From positions 1-6,812 of the forward strand of contig JBOGVG010000240.1 of assembly GCA_050692435.1 (NCBI GenBank): a stretch of DNA of 6,812 nucleotides. Reading direction: 5' to 3'. The stretch's first letter is position 1; each line of letters starts with the position of its first letter. The stretch comes from AC-69 sp050692435 (GTDB taxonomy: Bacteria > Actinomycetota > UBA4738 > HRBIN12). The position numbers and the translations under genes were made by a program. The notes below the pieces were generated by a model. That model made no database searches. It was given only the letters and a program-made list of their open reading frames with translations, and was not told the origin of the DNA. Shown piece by piece: positions 1-5,920 of the stretch.

Positions 1-57
1 CTCGCGGCCCGCCGCAACCCTTTAGTCATCCAACCCCTCTGCTCGCTGGGCTCGCCC

Positions 58-1575
58 TCAGGCCGGCGCGTCCAGCTCCGCCTCCGCCCGCTCGATGAGG
101 GCGAACTCCTCCTCCGGTGCCTCGGCCACCAGCCGGTGGCGGCTGTACAGCCAGAAGTAGATGTAGCCCGCCAGCAAAACCCCGATGGTGACGAGCACGC
201 CCGTCCGCGCCCCTTGCAGGTCGTAACCAAGCTGCGCGACGCCTGCCACGAGGGCGATCAACGCCGCGATGACCGCCCCCACGATGCCCACAGGGCTTCG
301 GTACGGCCGCTGCACGTTCGGTTCCTTCACCCGGAGGATGATGAACGCGAGCATCATCAGCACGTACGTAGTTAGGGCGCCGAACACCGACATCTCGGTG
401 ACGATCAAGATGGCGTTCACCGGGTCGCTCTGACGGTTGGTGATGATGAGCGTGAGCAGCGCGAGGACCGCCGGGATGGCGATCGCAAGATACGGGCTCT
501 TGCGTGCTCCCGTGAGCGACAGGAACCGCGGCAGGTATCCGGCCCGCGACAACGCGTAGATGATACGGCTGAACGCGAAGATGATCGAATGGAACGAGGC
601 CACAAGTCCGGTGATCCCCACCACCGCAACGATCCAGAAGAAGTTGCTGTCACCGGCGTGTGCTGATCTGACGGACTCTGCGAGCGGCGCTCCCGCTTTC
701 GAGAGGTCGTCGGCACCCAACACACCCCCGCCGACGAAGAAGGCCACACCGGCGAAGAACACCAGCGACCACATGGCCCAGATCGACCCCTTGGGCAGGT
801 CGTTCGCGGGGTCCCTCGTTTCCTCCGAGGCGAGTGGCACGCCCTCGATGGCCAGGAAGAACCAGAACGCGAACGGCAGCGCCTGGAGGATCCCCTTGAA
901 GGCACCGAACGGGAAGAAGGTGCTTTGCCCGGCCTCCGGAGCGATATTCGTGAAGTTCGATGCGTCCCAGTGGCCACCGATCAGCAGGACGGTGCCCCAC
1001 AACAGCAGTACGACCACCGACGTGACCGTGATGGCGAACACCGAAACCAAGGTGGCCTGCACACCCGTCAGGTTGATGACCACGAAGATCGCGAAAGTGA
1101 TAAGGGCGACCCACTCGATCGGCTGGAGCCCCAGGACGTTGGGCAAGTCATCGAATGGCGGCAGGATCGCGATGTTGGCGTAGATCGCCGCCGCGATGGC
1201 GGAGGTTGCGAAGACGTACTCGAGGATGGCTCCGATGCCGGTGGCGAACCCACCCCACACGCCCATCGTCCTCCTGGCGAACGCGTAGGGCCCCCCTGTT
1301 ACAGGGAACGCGGTGGCCATCTCCGCGATGCTGTACACCATCAACACGTACATGGCGATGGCCAGGAACGTGGCGAAAAGGAATCCCCCGAACCCTCCGC
1401 CGGCGAAGCCGAAGTTCCAGGAGAAGTACTCCCCGGAGATGACGTACCCGACGCCGAGTCCCCAGATCAGGGCCACGCCAGCACGCCGGCTCAGCGCCCG
1501 TTCCTGCATGTACTCCCGGCCGACGTGCTCGTACTCGACGACGCCGACCTTCTCTACCCTGGGCTTCTCCTCCAT
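58..1575 (-). CDS. APC-superfamily amine/amino-acid permease, ethanolamine permease-like
   Basis: Probable inner-membrane secondary transporter of 505 residues, a normal length for the amino acid-polyamine-organocation (APC) superfamily. After a charged cytoplasmic N-terminus (1-30) I count about 12 hydrophobic segments (roughly 33-55, 62-84, 105-135, 153-172, 176-200, 228-248, 266-288, 311-337, 363-381, 387-412, 429-450, 457-478) and an acidic C-terminal tail. Family hallmarks are the TM2-TM3 stretch with EMATAFPVTGG (85-95) and GVWGGF (105-110), the TM6 motif AIEGVPLASEETRDP (242-256) and SRIIYALSRAGYLPR (336-350). The GGFGG, PVTGGPYAFAR and WGGF pattern resembles ethanolamine permeases, so a small amine or amino alcohol is the likeliest cargo; the exact substrate is inferred. 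The ATG at 1573-1575 is preceded by a purine run (GGAAGGGGGGG on the minus strand, about 1580-1589) that serves as ribosome binding site. It is divergent from the GntR regulator and probably controlled by it. Confidence 0.9.
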   Translation of the reverse strand: MEEKPRVEKVGVVEYEHVGREYMQERALSRRAGVALIWGLGVGYVISGEYFSWNFGFAGGGFGGFLFATFLAIAMYVLMVYSIAEMATAFPVTGGPYAFARRTMGVWGGFATGIGAILEYVFATSAIAAAIYANIAILPPFDDLPNVLGLQPIEWVALITFAIFVVINLTGVQATLVSVFAITVTSVVVLLLWGTVLLIGGHWDASNFTNIAPEAGQSTFFPFGAFKGILQALPFAFWFFLAIEGVPLASEETRDPANDLPKGSIWAMWSLVFFAGVAFFVGGGVLGADDLSKAGAPLAESVRSAHAGDSNFFWIVAVVGITGLVASFHSIIFAFSRIIYALSRAGYLPRFLSLTGARKSPYLAIAIPAVLALLTLIITNRQSDPVNAILIVTEMSVFGALTTYVLMMLAFIILRVKEPNVQRPYRSPVGIVGAVIAALIALVAGVAQLGYDLQGARTGVLVTIGVLLAGYIYFWLYSRHRLVAEAPEEEFALIERAEAELDAPA

Positions 1576-1620
1576 CAGCCCCCCCTTCCGCCGGCTCGAC
1601 GGAGAATCGACCGGCCGGCC

Positions 1621-1635
1621 TTTGTCTGACCAAAC
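1621..1635. promoter_or_regulatory. Candidate GntR operator O1 (permease side)
   Basis: TTTGTCTGACCAAAC contains TTGTCTGACCA (1622-1632), which fits the GntR-family consensus TNGTNNNACNA and matches the second site at 1709-1721 over its first ten bases. It is an imperfect inverted repeat: one extra C separates GAC from AAA in the right arm. It lies between the proposed leftward promoter and the permease start, so a bound repressor would block the permease transcript. The pattern is seen directly; binding is inferred. Confidence 0.6.
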
Positions 1636-1650
1636 TACCGGATGCGGGCG

Positions 1651-1680
1651 AGCCTATGCTGCCCCGTTTCGCCCCGTCAA
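1651..1680 (-). promoter_or_regulatory. Possible leftward promoter for the permease
   Basis: On the minus strand, TTGACG (1680 to 1675) lies 18 bases before TAGGCT (1656 to 1651). The -35 matches the sigma-70 consensus at 5 of 6 positions. The -10 keeps the key first T, second A and last T. Transcription would begin near 1644, giving a leader of about 70 bases that contains operator O1. A weaker alternative is TTGGTC (1633 to 1628) with TCGATT (1610 to 1605), whose -35 would overlap O1. Inferred from sequence only. Confidence 0.4.
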
Positions 1681-1698
1681 GCGGTCTTTCGGCCAGGA

Positions 1699-1727
1699 TT
1701 GACAGGGCTTTGTCTGACAAATAGGGT
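1699..1727 (+). promoter_or_regulatory. Sigma-70-type promoter for the gntR operon
   Basis: A perfect -35 hexamer TTGACA (1699-1704) is followed by exactly 17 bases and TAGGGT (1722-1727), a -10 that retains the T, A and final T positions. Initiation would fall around 1734, leaving a short leader before the regulator's ATG at 1749. Operator O2 fills most of the spacer, the classic position for a repressor that excludes RNA polymerase. It is the best promoter-like sequence I found in the intergenic region. Confidence 0.6.
1709..1721. promoter_or_regulatory. Candidate GntR operator O2 (perfect palindrome)
   Basis: TTTGTC-T-GACAAA is a perfect 6+1+6 inverted repeat in a GC-rich background. Its core TTGTCTGACAA fits TNGTNNNACNA and is one base shorter than the GTCTAGAC core known for HutC-subfamily regulators such as DasR. 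It sits between the -35 and -10 of the gntR promoter, 88 bases centre-to-centre from O1. The likely ligand is the GntR/UTRA protein encoded immediately downstream, implying autorepression. Confidence 0.65.
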
Positions 1728-1748
1728 GCCTCGAATGGGGTTCCCGCC

Positions 1749-2498
1749 ATGAAGACGACAGAGGGCAGGCGGCTATGGTCCTCCGTCCGGGAGGACCTGG
1801 CCCAGCGGATCGCCTCCGGGGAGATGCCCCCCGGGTACCAGTTGCCCCCCGAGCCGGAGCTCGCGACGGGGTTGGGGGTGTCACGGGCCACCCTGCGTGA
1901 GGCCCTGAGGTCCCTGGAGGAAGACGGGTTCCTAACCAGGACCAGGGGGGCGGGTACGTTCGTCACCCACCGGCCTCGCCTCCGTAACAACCTGGACGTG
2001 AACTTCGGCGTGACCGACGCGATCCGGGCGGCCGGGATGGAGCCGGGGTCTGAGGCCAACGAGGTCGTCGAGCGACCCGCGTCACCCGAGGTGGCGAGGC
2101 GCCTCGCCATCCCGTCCGGCTCCCCCACCGTTGCCGTGGAGCGGGTCCGCACGGCGGACCGGCGGCCGGTCGTGTATTCCCAAGACATCATGCCGAGGGC
2201 CGTGGTGGGCGACCGGTCGGACCTCCTCGAGGGGCTCTCGGGCCGGTCGATCTACGAATACCTGGAGCGGGACCGGGGGATCGTCGTCCACCACGGGGTG
2301 GCGAGCTTCCGGCCGGTCCGGGCCGATCGGACCGTAGCCGGGGCGCTCCGGGTCATCAAGGGGGCGCTGCTCCTGTACATCCGCCAGGTCGACTACGACG
2401 ATCAGGGCCGGCCGGTCCTGCTCTCGAACGAGTACCACCTGGCCGATGCGTTCGAGTTCACCGTGGTCCGCCGAGGGCCGGGGAGGAGGTTCGGGTGA
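1749..2498 (+). CDS. GntR-family transcriptional regulator, HutC-type with UTRA effector domain
   Basis: DNA-binding repressor-type regulator of 249 residues, the usual length for the HutC subfamily. Residues about 8-75 form a winged helix: LAQRIASGEMPPGYQLPPEPELA (18-40), the helix-turn-helix GVSRATLREALRSLEEDGF (43-61) and the wing RTRGAGTFV (64-72). Residues about 88-240 look like a UTRA sugar/small-molecule sensor, with the family-style RSIYEYLERDRGI (166-178) and a terminal LSNEYHLADAFEFTVVRR (225-242). UTRA proteins commonly bind phosphorylated sugars or related metabolites, so an intermediate made by the downstream kinase is a reasonable effector (inference). The ATG at 1749 lies 8 bases after GGGG (1737-1740), a weak ribosome site. 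The stop overlaps the aldolase GTG by 4 bases, so the regulator is the first gene of its own operon. Two palindromic candidate operators lie upstream. Confidence 0.92.
   Translation: MKTTEGRRLWSSVREDLAQRIASGEMPPGYQLPPEPELATGLGVSRATLREALRSLEEDGFLTRTRGAGTFVTHRPRLRNNLDVNFGVTDAIRAAGMEPGSEANEVVERPASPEVARRLAIPSGSPTVAVERVRTADRRPVVYSQDIMPRAVVGDRSDLLEGLSGRSIYEYLERDRGIVVHHGVASFRPVRADRTVAGALRVIKGALLLYIRQVDYDDQGRPVLLSNEYHLADAFEFTVVRRGPGRRFG
2480..2490 (+). promoter_or_regulatory. Strong ribosome binding site for the aldolase
   Basis: GGGGAGGAGGT ends 4 bases before the GTG at 2495. This strong Shine-Dalgarno sequence inside the regulator's last codons supports the GTG start over the in-frame ATG at 2519, and suggests the aldolase is also initiated independently of upstream translation. 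Confidence 0.7.
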
Positions 2499-3331
2499 AC
2501 GCCCAGACCGGCACGTCCATGCGCCTGAAGCGCGTGATCGACCCCGCGGGGGTGTCGGTGATCTGCGCGCTCGACCACGGCATGACCTCGCCACAGTTCT
2601 TGGAGCCGCTCGCCGACATCGCCTCGAGGACGGCGGAAGCCGTAGCCGGAGGGGCCAACGTGATCATGATGAGCAAGGGCATGATCCGCATCGCCGCGCC
2701 AGCGTTCGCCCGCGAGACGGCGCTCGCGCTGCTCCTGTCGGCGTCGGCGAATCCCGACGGTGCACGTCCCGAGGTGATCCAGGTCGCCGAGGTCGAGGAG
2801 GCGCTGCGCCTCGGCGCCGACGCTGTGGTGCTGTTCACGGCGCTCGGCGGCGACGGCGAGCCGGAAATGATCCGAACCCTCGCCGCCGTGGGCCGTGAGT
2901 GCCAGCGGCTCGGCATGCCGTTCATCGCCGAGGCCGAGTTCCCCACGACGTACGCTTCGGTGGAGGACCTGAAGGACCGGTACGGGTTCGAGTACCTCCG
3001 GCGAGACGTCCGGCTCTGCGCGGAGCTCGGGGCCGACATCGTGAAGACGAACTGGCCTGGCGACCCGGACTCCTTTGCCAAGCTGGTGGAGACCACGTCG
3101 GGCATCCCGGTGGTGCTGGCGGGTGGTTCTCGGCTCGAGGACCGAGAGCTCCTGGTGCGGATGGAGCAGGCGGTGGCGGCCGGGGCCGTCGGGTGCTCGG
3201 TTGGGCGAAACATCTTCATGCACCGGTCCCCCGAGGCAATCACCCGAGCGCTGTCGCGCGTGATCCGGGAGCGTTGGAGCGCCGACAAGGCCCACGAGGC
3301 GCTCCTGGACGAGCTGGGAGGTGCGGCGTGA
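2495..3331 (+). CDS. DhnA/FbaB-type class I aldolase (DeoC/LacD superfamily), substrate unknown
   Basis: Probable cytoplasmic Schiff-base aldolase of 278 residues in the DhnA group, which includes archaeal-type fructose-bisphosphate aldolase, ADH synthase and LsrF. Visible (beta/alpha)8-barrel marks are ALDHGM (25-30, conserved Asp27), GADIVKTNWPGD (179-190, with Lys184 as the presumed imine-forming lysine), VVLAGGSR (206-213) and GAVGCSVGRNIFMHRSPEA (230-248); the last two are typical phosphate-binding loops. The strand that carries the YPRG catalytic tyrosine in fructose-bisphosphate and ADH synthase relatives instead reads PFIAEAEFP (142-150), so the substrate probably differs from FBP. 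Retained phosphate loops fit a substrate phosphorylated by the kinase two genes on. The GTG start is fixed by the strong ribosome site at 2480-2490. It overlaps the regulator upstream and the dehydrogenase downstream by 4 bases each. Confidence 0.88.
   Translation: MNAQTGTSMRLKRVIDPAGVSVICALDHGMTSPQFLEPLADIASRTAEAVAGGANVIMMSKGMIRIAAPAFARETALALLLSASANPDGARPEVIQVAEVEEALRLGADAVVLFTALGGDGEPEMIRTLAAVGRECQRLGMPFIAEAEFPTTYASVEDLKDRYGFEYLRRDVRLCAELGADIVKTNWPGDPDSFAKLVETTSGIPVVLAGGSRLEDRELLVRMEQAVAAGAVGCSVGRNIFMHRSPEAITRALSRVIRERWSADKAHEALLDELGGAA
3316..3323 (+). promoter_or_regulatory. Ribosome binding site deciding the dehydrogenase GTG start
   Basis: GGGAGGTG precedes the GTG at 3328 by 4 bases (6 bases from the GGAGG core). 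The open frame extends upstream without a stop to 2899, but this site, the GTGA overlap with the aldolase stop and the MRAAF-type N-terminus of zinc dehydrogenases all place the true start at 3328. Confidence 0.75.
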
Positions 3332-4392
3332 GGGCTGCCTTCATGCACGACGTCGAGGTGGTGAAGGTCGAGGAGACCGACGAGCCGCGGCTCGATCCGC
3401 AGGGCGCGATCATCGAGGTCGAGGCGTGCGGGATCTGCGGCACCGACGCCCGGACGTTCTTCAACGGGGATCCGCGCGCGCCCGCGCCCTGGGTACTGGG
3501 GCACGAGCCCGTGGGGACCGTGGTCGAGGTGGGGGATGGCGCCCGGCTTCCGGCGGGAGTGCAGAAGGGCACACGGGTCTTCCTGGGGTCGATCCTCACG
3601 TGCGGCGACTGCGCGTGGTGCACGGACGGGCTCGAGAACCTGTGCGAGCGCGAGGAGCTGTACGGGTACGCGCCGCACCCCGGGGCGTACGCGGAGTACG
3701 CGGCGGTGCCGCCCATCGCCACGAAGAACCTCATCCCCTTGCCGCCGGAGCTCCCCTCCGACCTGGCGACGGTGGCGGACCCGTTCGCCTGCGCCCTGAA
3801 CGGCGCGGAAGTGCTCGACACCCGCTATGGGGACACGGTCACGATCATCGGGGCGGGGCCGATCGGCTGCTGGCAGTCGGTCCTGGCCCGCGACCGGGGA
3901 GCGGGCCGCGTGTACCTCACCGAGGTGAGCAAGGACCGGCTGGAGATCGCCCTGGAGGCGGTGGGACGGTTCGTCGACGATGCCTGGGTGACCGGCGAGG
4001 ACAACGGAGTGCAGGAGCTCCTCTCCCGCACCGGCGGGGCCGGCGCCGACCGCGTGATCGTGGCGGCGCCGTCGAAGCAGGCGCAGCAGGCCGCGCTGGT
4101 CATGGCGGCCAAGCGGGCCCGGATCGTCTACTTCGCCGGCCTGCCCAAAGCCGATCCGGTGAGCCCGCTCGACATGAACGAACTGCACTACAAGGAGCTC
4201 ACCATCCTCGGATCCTACGGCTGCACGCCCCGGCAATACCGCATCACGATGGACTACCTGAACCGGCGGAGGGAGGACCTCGGCCGCATCGTCACCCACC
4301 GGTTCCCGCTCGACCGGATCGCCGAGGCGTTCGCCACGATCCGGGCCGGCACCGGACTGAAGATGGTGATCGAGCCGGGGGTGACGGCATGA
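3328..4392 (+). CDS. Zinc-dependent medium-chain alcohol/polyol dehydrogenase
   Basis: NAD(P)-dependent oxidation of an alcohol, most likely a polyol or sugar hydroxyl, to a ketone. The 354-residue product is the standard length for sorbitol/threonine-dehydrogenase-like members of the family. Catalytic zinc ligands are visible as Cys37 in CGICGTD and His59-Glu60 in GHEPVG. The structural zinc lobe has Cys92, Cys95, Cys98 and Cys106. The Rossmann domain begins around 168 with GAGPIG (175-180), and Glu199 at the end of the next strand suggests preference for NAD over NADP. C-terminal RFPLDRIAEAFATIRAGTGLKMVIEP is typical of the family. It overlaps the aldolase by GTGA and the kinase by ATGA, so all three are probably co-translated. 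Which polyol it oxidises cannot be read from sequence; sorbitol, arabitol or an amino-alcohol are all possible. Confidence 0.92.
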   Translation: MRAAFMHDVEVVKVEETDEPRLDPQGAIIEVEACGICGTDARTFFNGDPRAPAPWVLGHEPVGTVVEVGDGARLPAGVQKGTRVFLGSILTCGDCAWCTDGLENLCEREELYGYAPHPGAYAEYAAVPPIATKNLIPLPPELPSDLATVADPFACALNGAEVLDTRYGDTVTIIGAGPIGCWQSVLARDRGAGRVYLTEVSKDRLEIALEAVGRFVDDAWVTGEDNGVQELLSRTGGAGADRVIVAAPSKQAQQAALVMAAKRARIVYFAGLPKADPVSPLDMNELHYKELTILGSYGCTPRQYRITMDYLNRRREDLGRIVTHRFPLDRIAEAFATIRAGTGLKMVIEPGVTA

Positions 4393-5912
4393 GCGGGCCC
4401 TACGTCATCGGCTGCGACGTCGGCAGCCAGGGGACGAACGCGGCCCTGTACGGGGCCGATGGGACCCTCGTGGCCTCCGCGTACGAGGGGCACGACCTGT
4501 CGTTCCCCCATCCCGGGTGGGCCGAACAGGACCCGACCGCCTGGACGAACGCCGTGATCGACACCGTGGGCAAGCTCGTGCAAGAAGTGCCCGAGGGCGC
4601 GAGCGCGATCAAGGCCCTGTCGTTCGGGAGCCAGCTCGACGGCTTGGTGGCCTGCGACGCAGGGGGGCGGCCCCTCCGCCCCGCGATGATCTGGATGGAC
4701 CGGCGGGCCGAGGCCCAGGCCGCGGCGCTCGCGGAGCACATGCCGCCACCGGACTTCTATCACCACGTGGGGGCGAACCTCGACTCGTCGCACGCAGTGT
4801 TCAAGGCGCTGTGGATCCGCGACGAGGAGCCCGAGCTCTTCTCACGCGCCGCGCACTTCATGCCTCCCGGCTCGTTCGTGCTTCGAAACGTGACCGGCGT
4901 GCTCGCGGTCGATTACTCGAACGCCTCGTCCCTCGCGCTCCTCGACCCCAGGACGCGGAGCTGGTCCGAGCCGGTGCTCGAGGCCGTGGGACTGTCTCCC
5001 GCACAGCTTCCGGTGCTGGCGGCCGGCACGGAGGCGGTCGGCACCGTCACCTCCTCGTTCGCAGAGGCGACCGGGCTGTCGCCGGACACCGTCGTGGCGG
5101 TGGGTTGCGGCGACGAGATGGCGGCGACGCTCGGGGCCGGCGTGTACTCGCCGGGCGAGGTGTGCGACGTGGTGGGGACGGCGGAGCCCGTGTGCGCGGC
5201 CTCCGACGTGCCCCGGGAGGACCCCACCATGCTCGTGGAGTGCCACCCGCACGCCGACCCGGCGGCGTGGCTCCTGGAGAACCCGGGCTTCGTCTCCGGC
5301 GGCAACCTGCGGTGGTTCCGGGACCAGTTCGCCCCGCTCGAGCGCCAGTCAGAGGCCGATGGGAAGGGCGACGCCTACGACCTGCTCGCCGCGGAGGCGG
5401 CCAACGTTTCGCCCGGTTCCGAGGGCCTGGTGTTCCTGCCCTGCATGCAGGGAGCCATGACGCCGGAGTGGAACGGCGCCGCCCGTGGCGTGTTCTACGG
5501 GCTCACGCTGGCTCACAATCGGGCCCACATGATGCGGGCCGTCCTGGAGGGCAGCGCGTTCGGACTCCGCGACATCCTGGAGGCGATGGGGAACGCGGGG
5601 CTCCAGGTTCGCAGGCTGACCATCGTGGGTGGGGGAGCAAAGGGACCTCTTTGGCGGCAGATCAAGGCGGACGTCACCGGCCTGCCGGTGCGGATCCCCA
5701 CCAGCGTCGAGACCACGTCGACGGGCGCAGCCATCCTTGCAGCAGTGGGTGGAGGGGTCCATCCGTCGGTCGCCGACGCGGTGGCCGCGTTCGTGTCCTT
5801 CCAGCCCGACGAGCATTGGCCCGATCCGAAGCGGCGAGAGGCCTACGAGCGCGCCTACCGGAAGTACCGCGAGGTGTACTTCGCCCTGAAGCCGGTGTTC
5901 GCCTCGGGCTAG
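4389..5912 (+). CDS. FGGY-family carbohydrate kinase (xylulokinase-like)
   Basis: ATP-dependent cytoplasmic sugar kinase of 507 residues, full length for FGGY kinases. The N-terminal domain begins with the phosphate-1 motif CDVGSQGTNAAL (9-20), followed by SFGSQLDGLVACD (78-90) and AMIWMDRRAEA (99-109). The catalytic base is Asp242 in GCGDEMAATLGAGV (239-252). The C-terminal domain has FLPCMQGAMTPEWNGAARG (349-367), the FGGY signature region GVFYGLTLAHNRAH through GSAFGLRD (367-395) and the adenosine loop IVGGGAKGPLWRQIKADVTG (412-431). Relative to xylulokinase, QMHG is replaced by QLDG and the GERTP segment by GAMTP, so D-xylulose is not assured; a ketose or keto-polyol made by the adjacent dehydrogenase is the natural guess. 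The ATG overlaps the dehydrogenase stop by 4 bases, with GGGGGTGA (4377-4384) as ribosome site. Confidence 0.92.
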   Translation: MSGPYVIGCDVGSQGTNAALYGADGTLVASAYEGHDLSFPHPGWAEQDPTAWTNAVIDTVGKLVQEVPEGASAIKALSFGSQLDGLVACDAGGRPLRPAMIWMDRRAEAQAAALAEHMPPPDFYHHVGANLDSSHAVFKALWIRDEEPELFSRAAHFMPPGSFVLRNVTGVLAVDYSNASSLALLDPRTRSWSEPVLEAVGLSPAQLPVLAAGTEAVGTVTSSFAEATGLSPDTVVAVGCGDEMAATLGAGVYSPGEVCDVVGTAEPVCAASDVPREDPTMLVECHPHADPAAWLLENPGFVSGGNLRWFRDQFAPLERQSEADGKGDAYDLLAAEAANVSPGSEGLVFLPCMQGAMTPEWNGAARGVFYGLTLAHNRAHMMRAVLEGSAFGLRDILEAMGNAGLQVRRLTIVGGGAKGPLWRQIKADVTGLPVRIPTSVETTSTGAAILAAVGGGVHPSVADAVAAFVSFQPDEHWPDPKRREAYERAYRKYREVYFALKPVFASG

Positions 5913-5920
5913 GGTCAGCG

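Noticed and set aside
1..57. Possible terminator or gene end downstream of the permease (GCGG...CCGC at 4-15).
   Set aside because: The stem is only about four base pairs with no T-run, and 57 bases are too few to support a call. Nothing else is visible there.
1148..2191. Minus-strand open frame spanning the permease N-terminus, the control region and gntR.
   Set aside because: It is antisense to gntR and out of frame with the permease, and has no recognisable domain.
2899..3327. Upstream extension of the dehydrogenase frame.
   Set aside because: The extension encodes low-complexity Arg/Gly/Ala sequence overlapping the aldolase, while the family N-terminus, ribosome site and GTGA overlap all fix the start at 3328.
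2458..4299. 613-codon open frame on the minus strand across aldolase and dehydrogenase.
   Set aside because: Its product is Arg/His/Pro-rich with no motifs, and it lies antisense to two genes with intact catalytic residues. It is a shadow caused by G/C-biased third positions.
3321..4388. Upstream extension of the kinase frame, suggesting a fusion protein.
   Set aside because: The added 356 residues are compositionally biased and overlap the dehydrogenase; the FGGY domain starts exactly at the ATG at 4389.
4517..5920. Upstream extension of the small unknown protein's frame.
   Set aside because: It overlaps the whole kinase gene and encodes Arg/Gly-rich sequence without motifs; only the part after 5921 is free of a competing gene.
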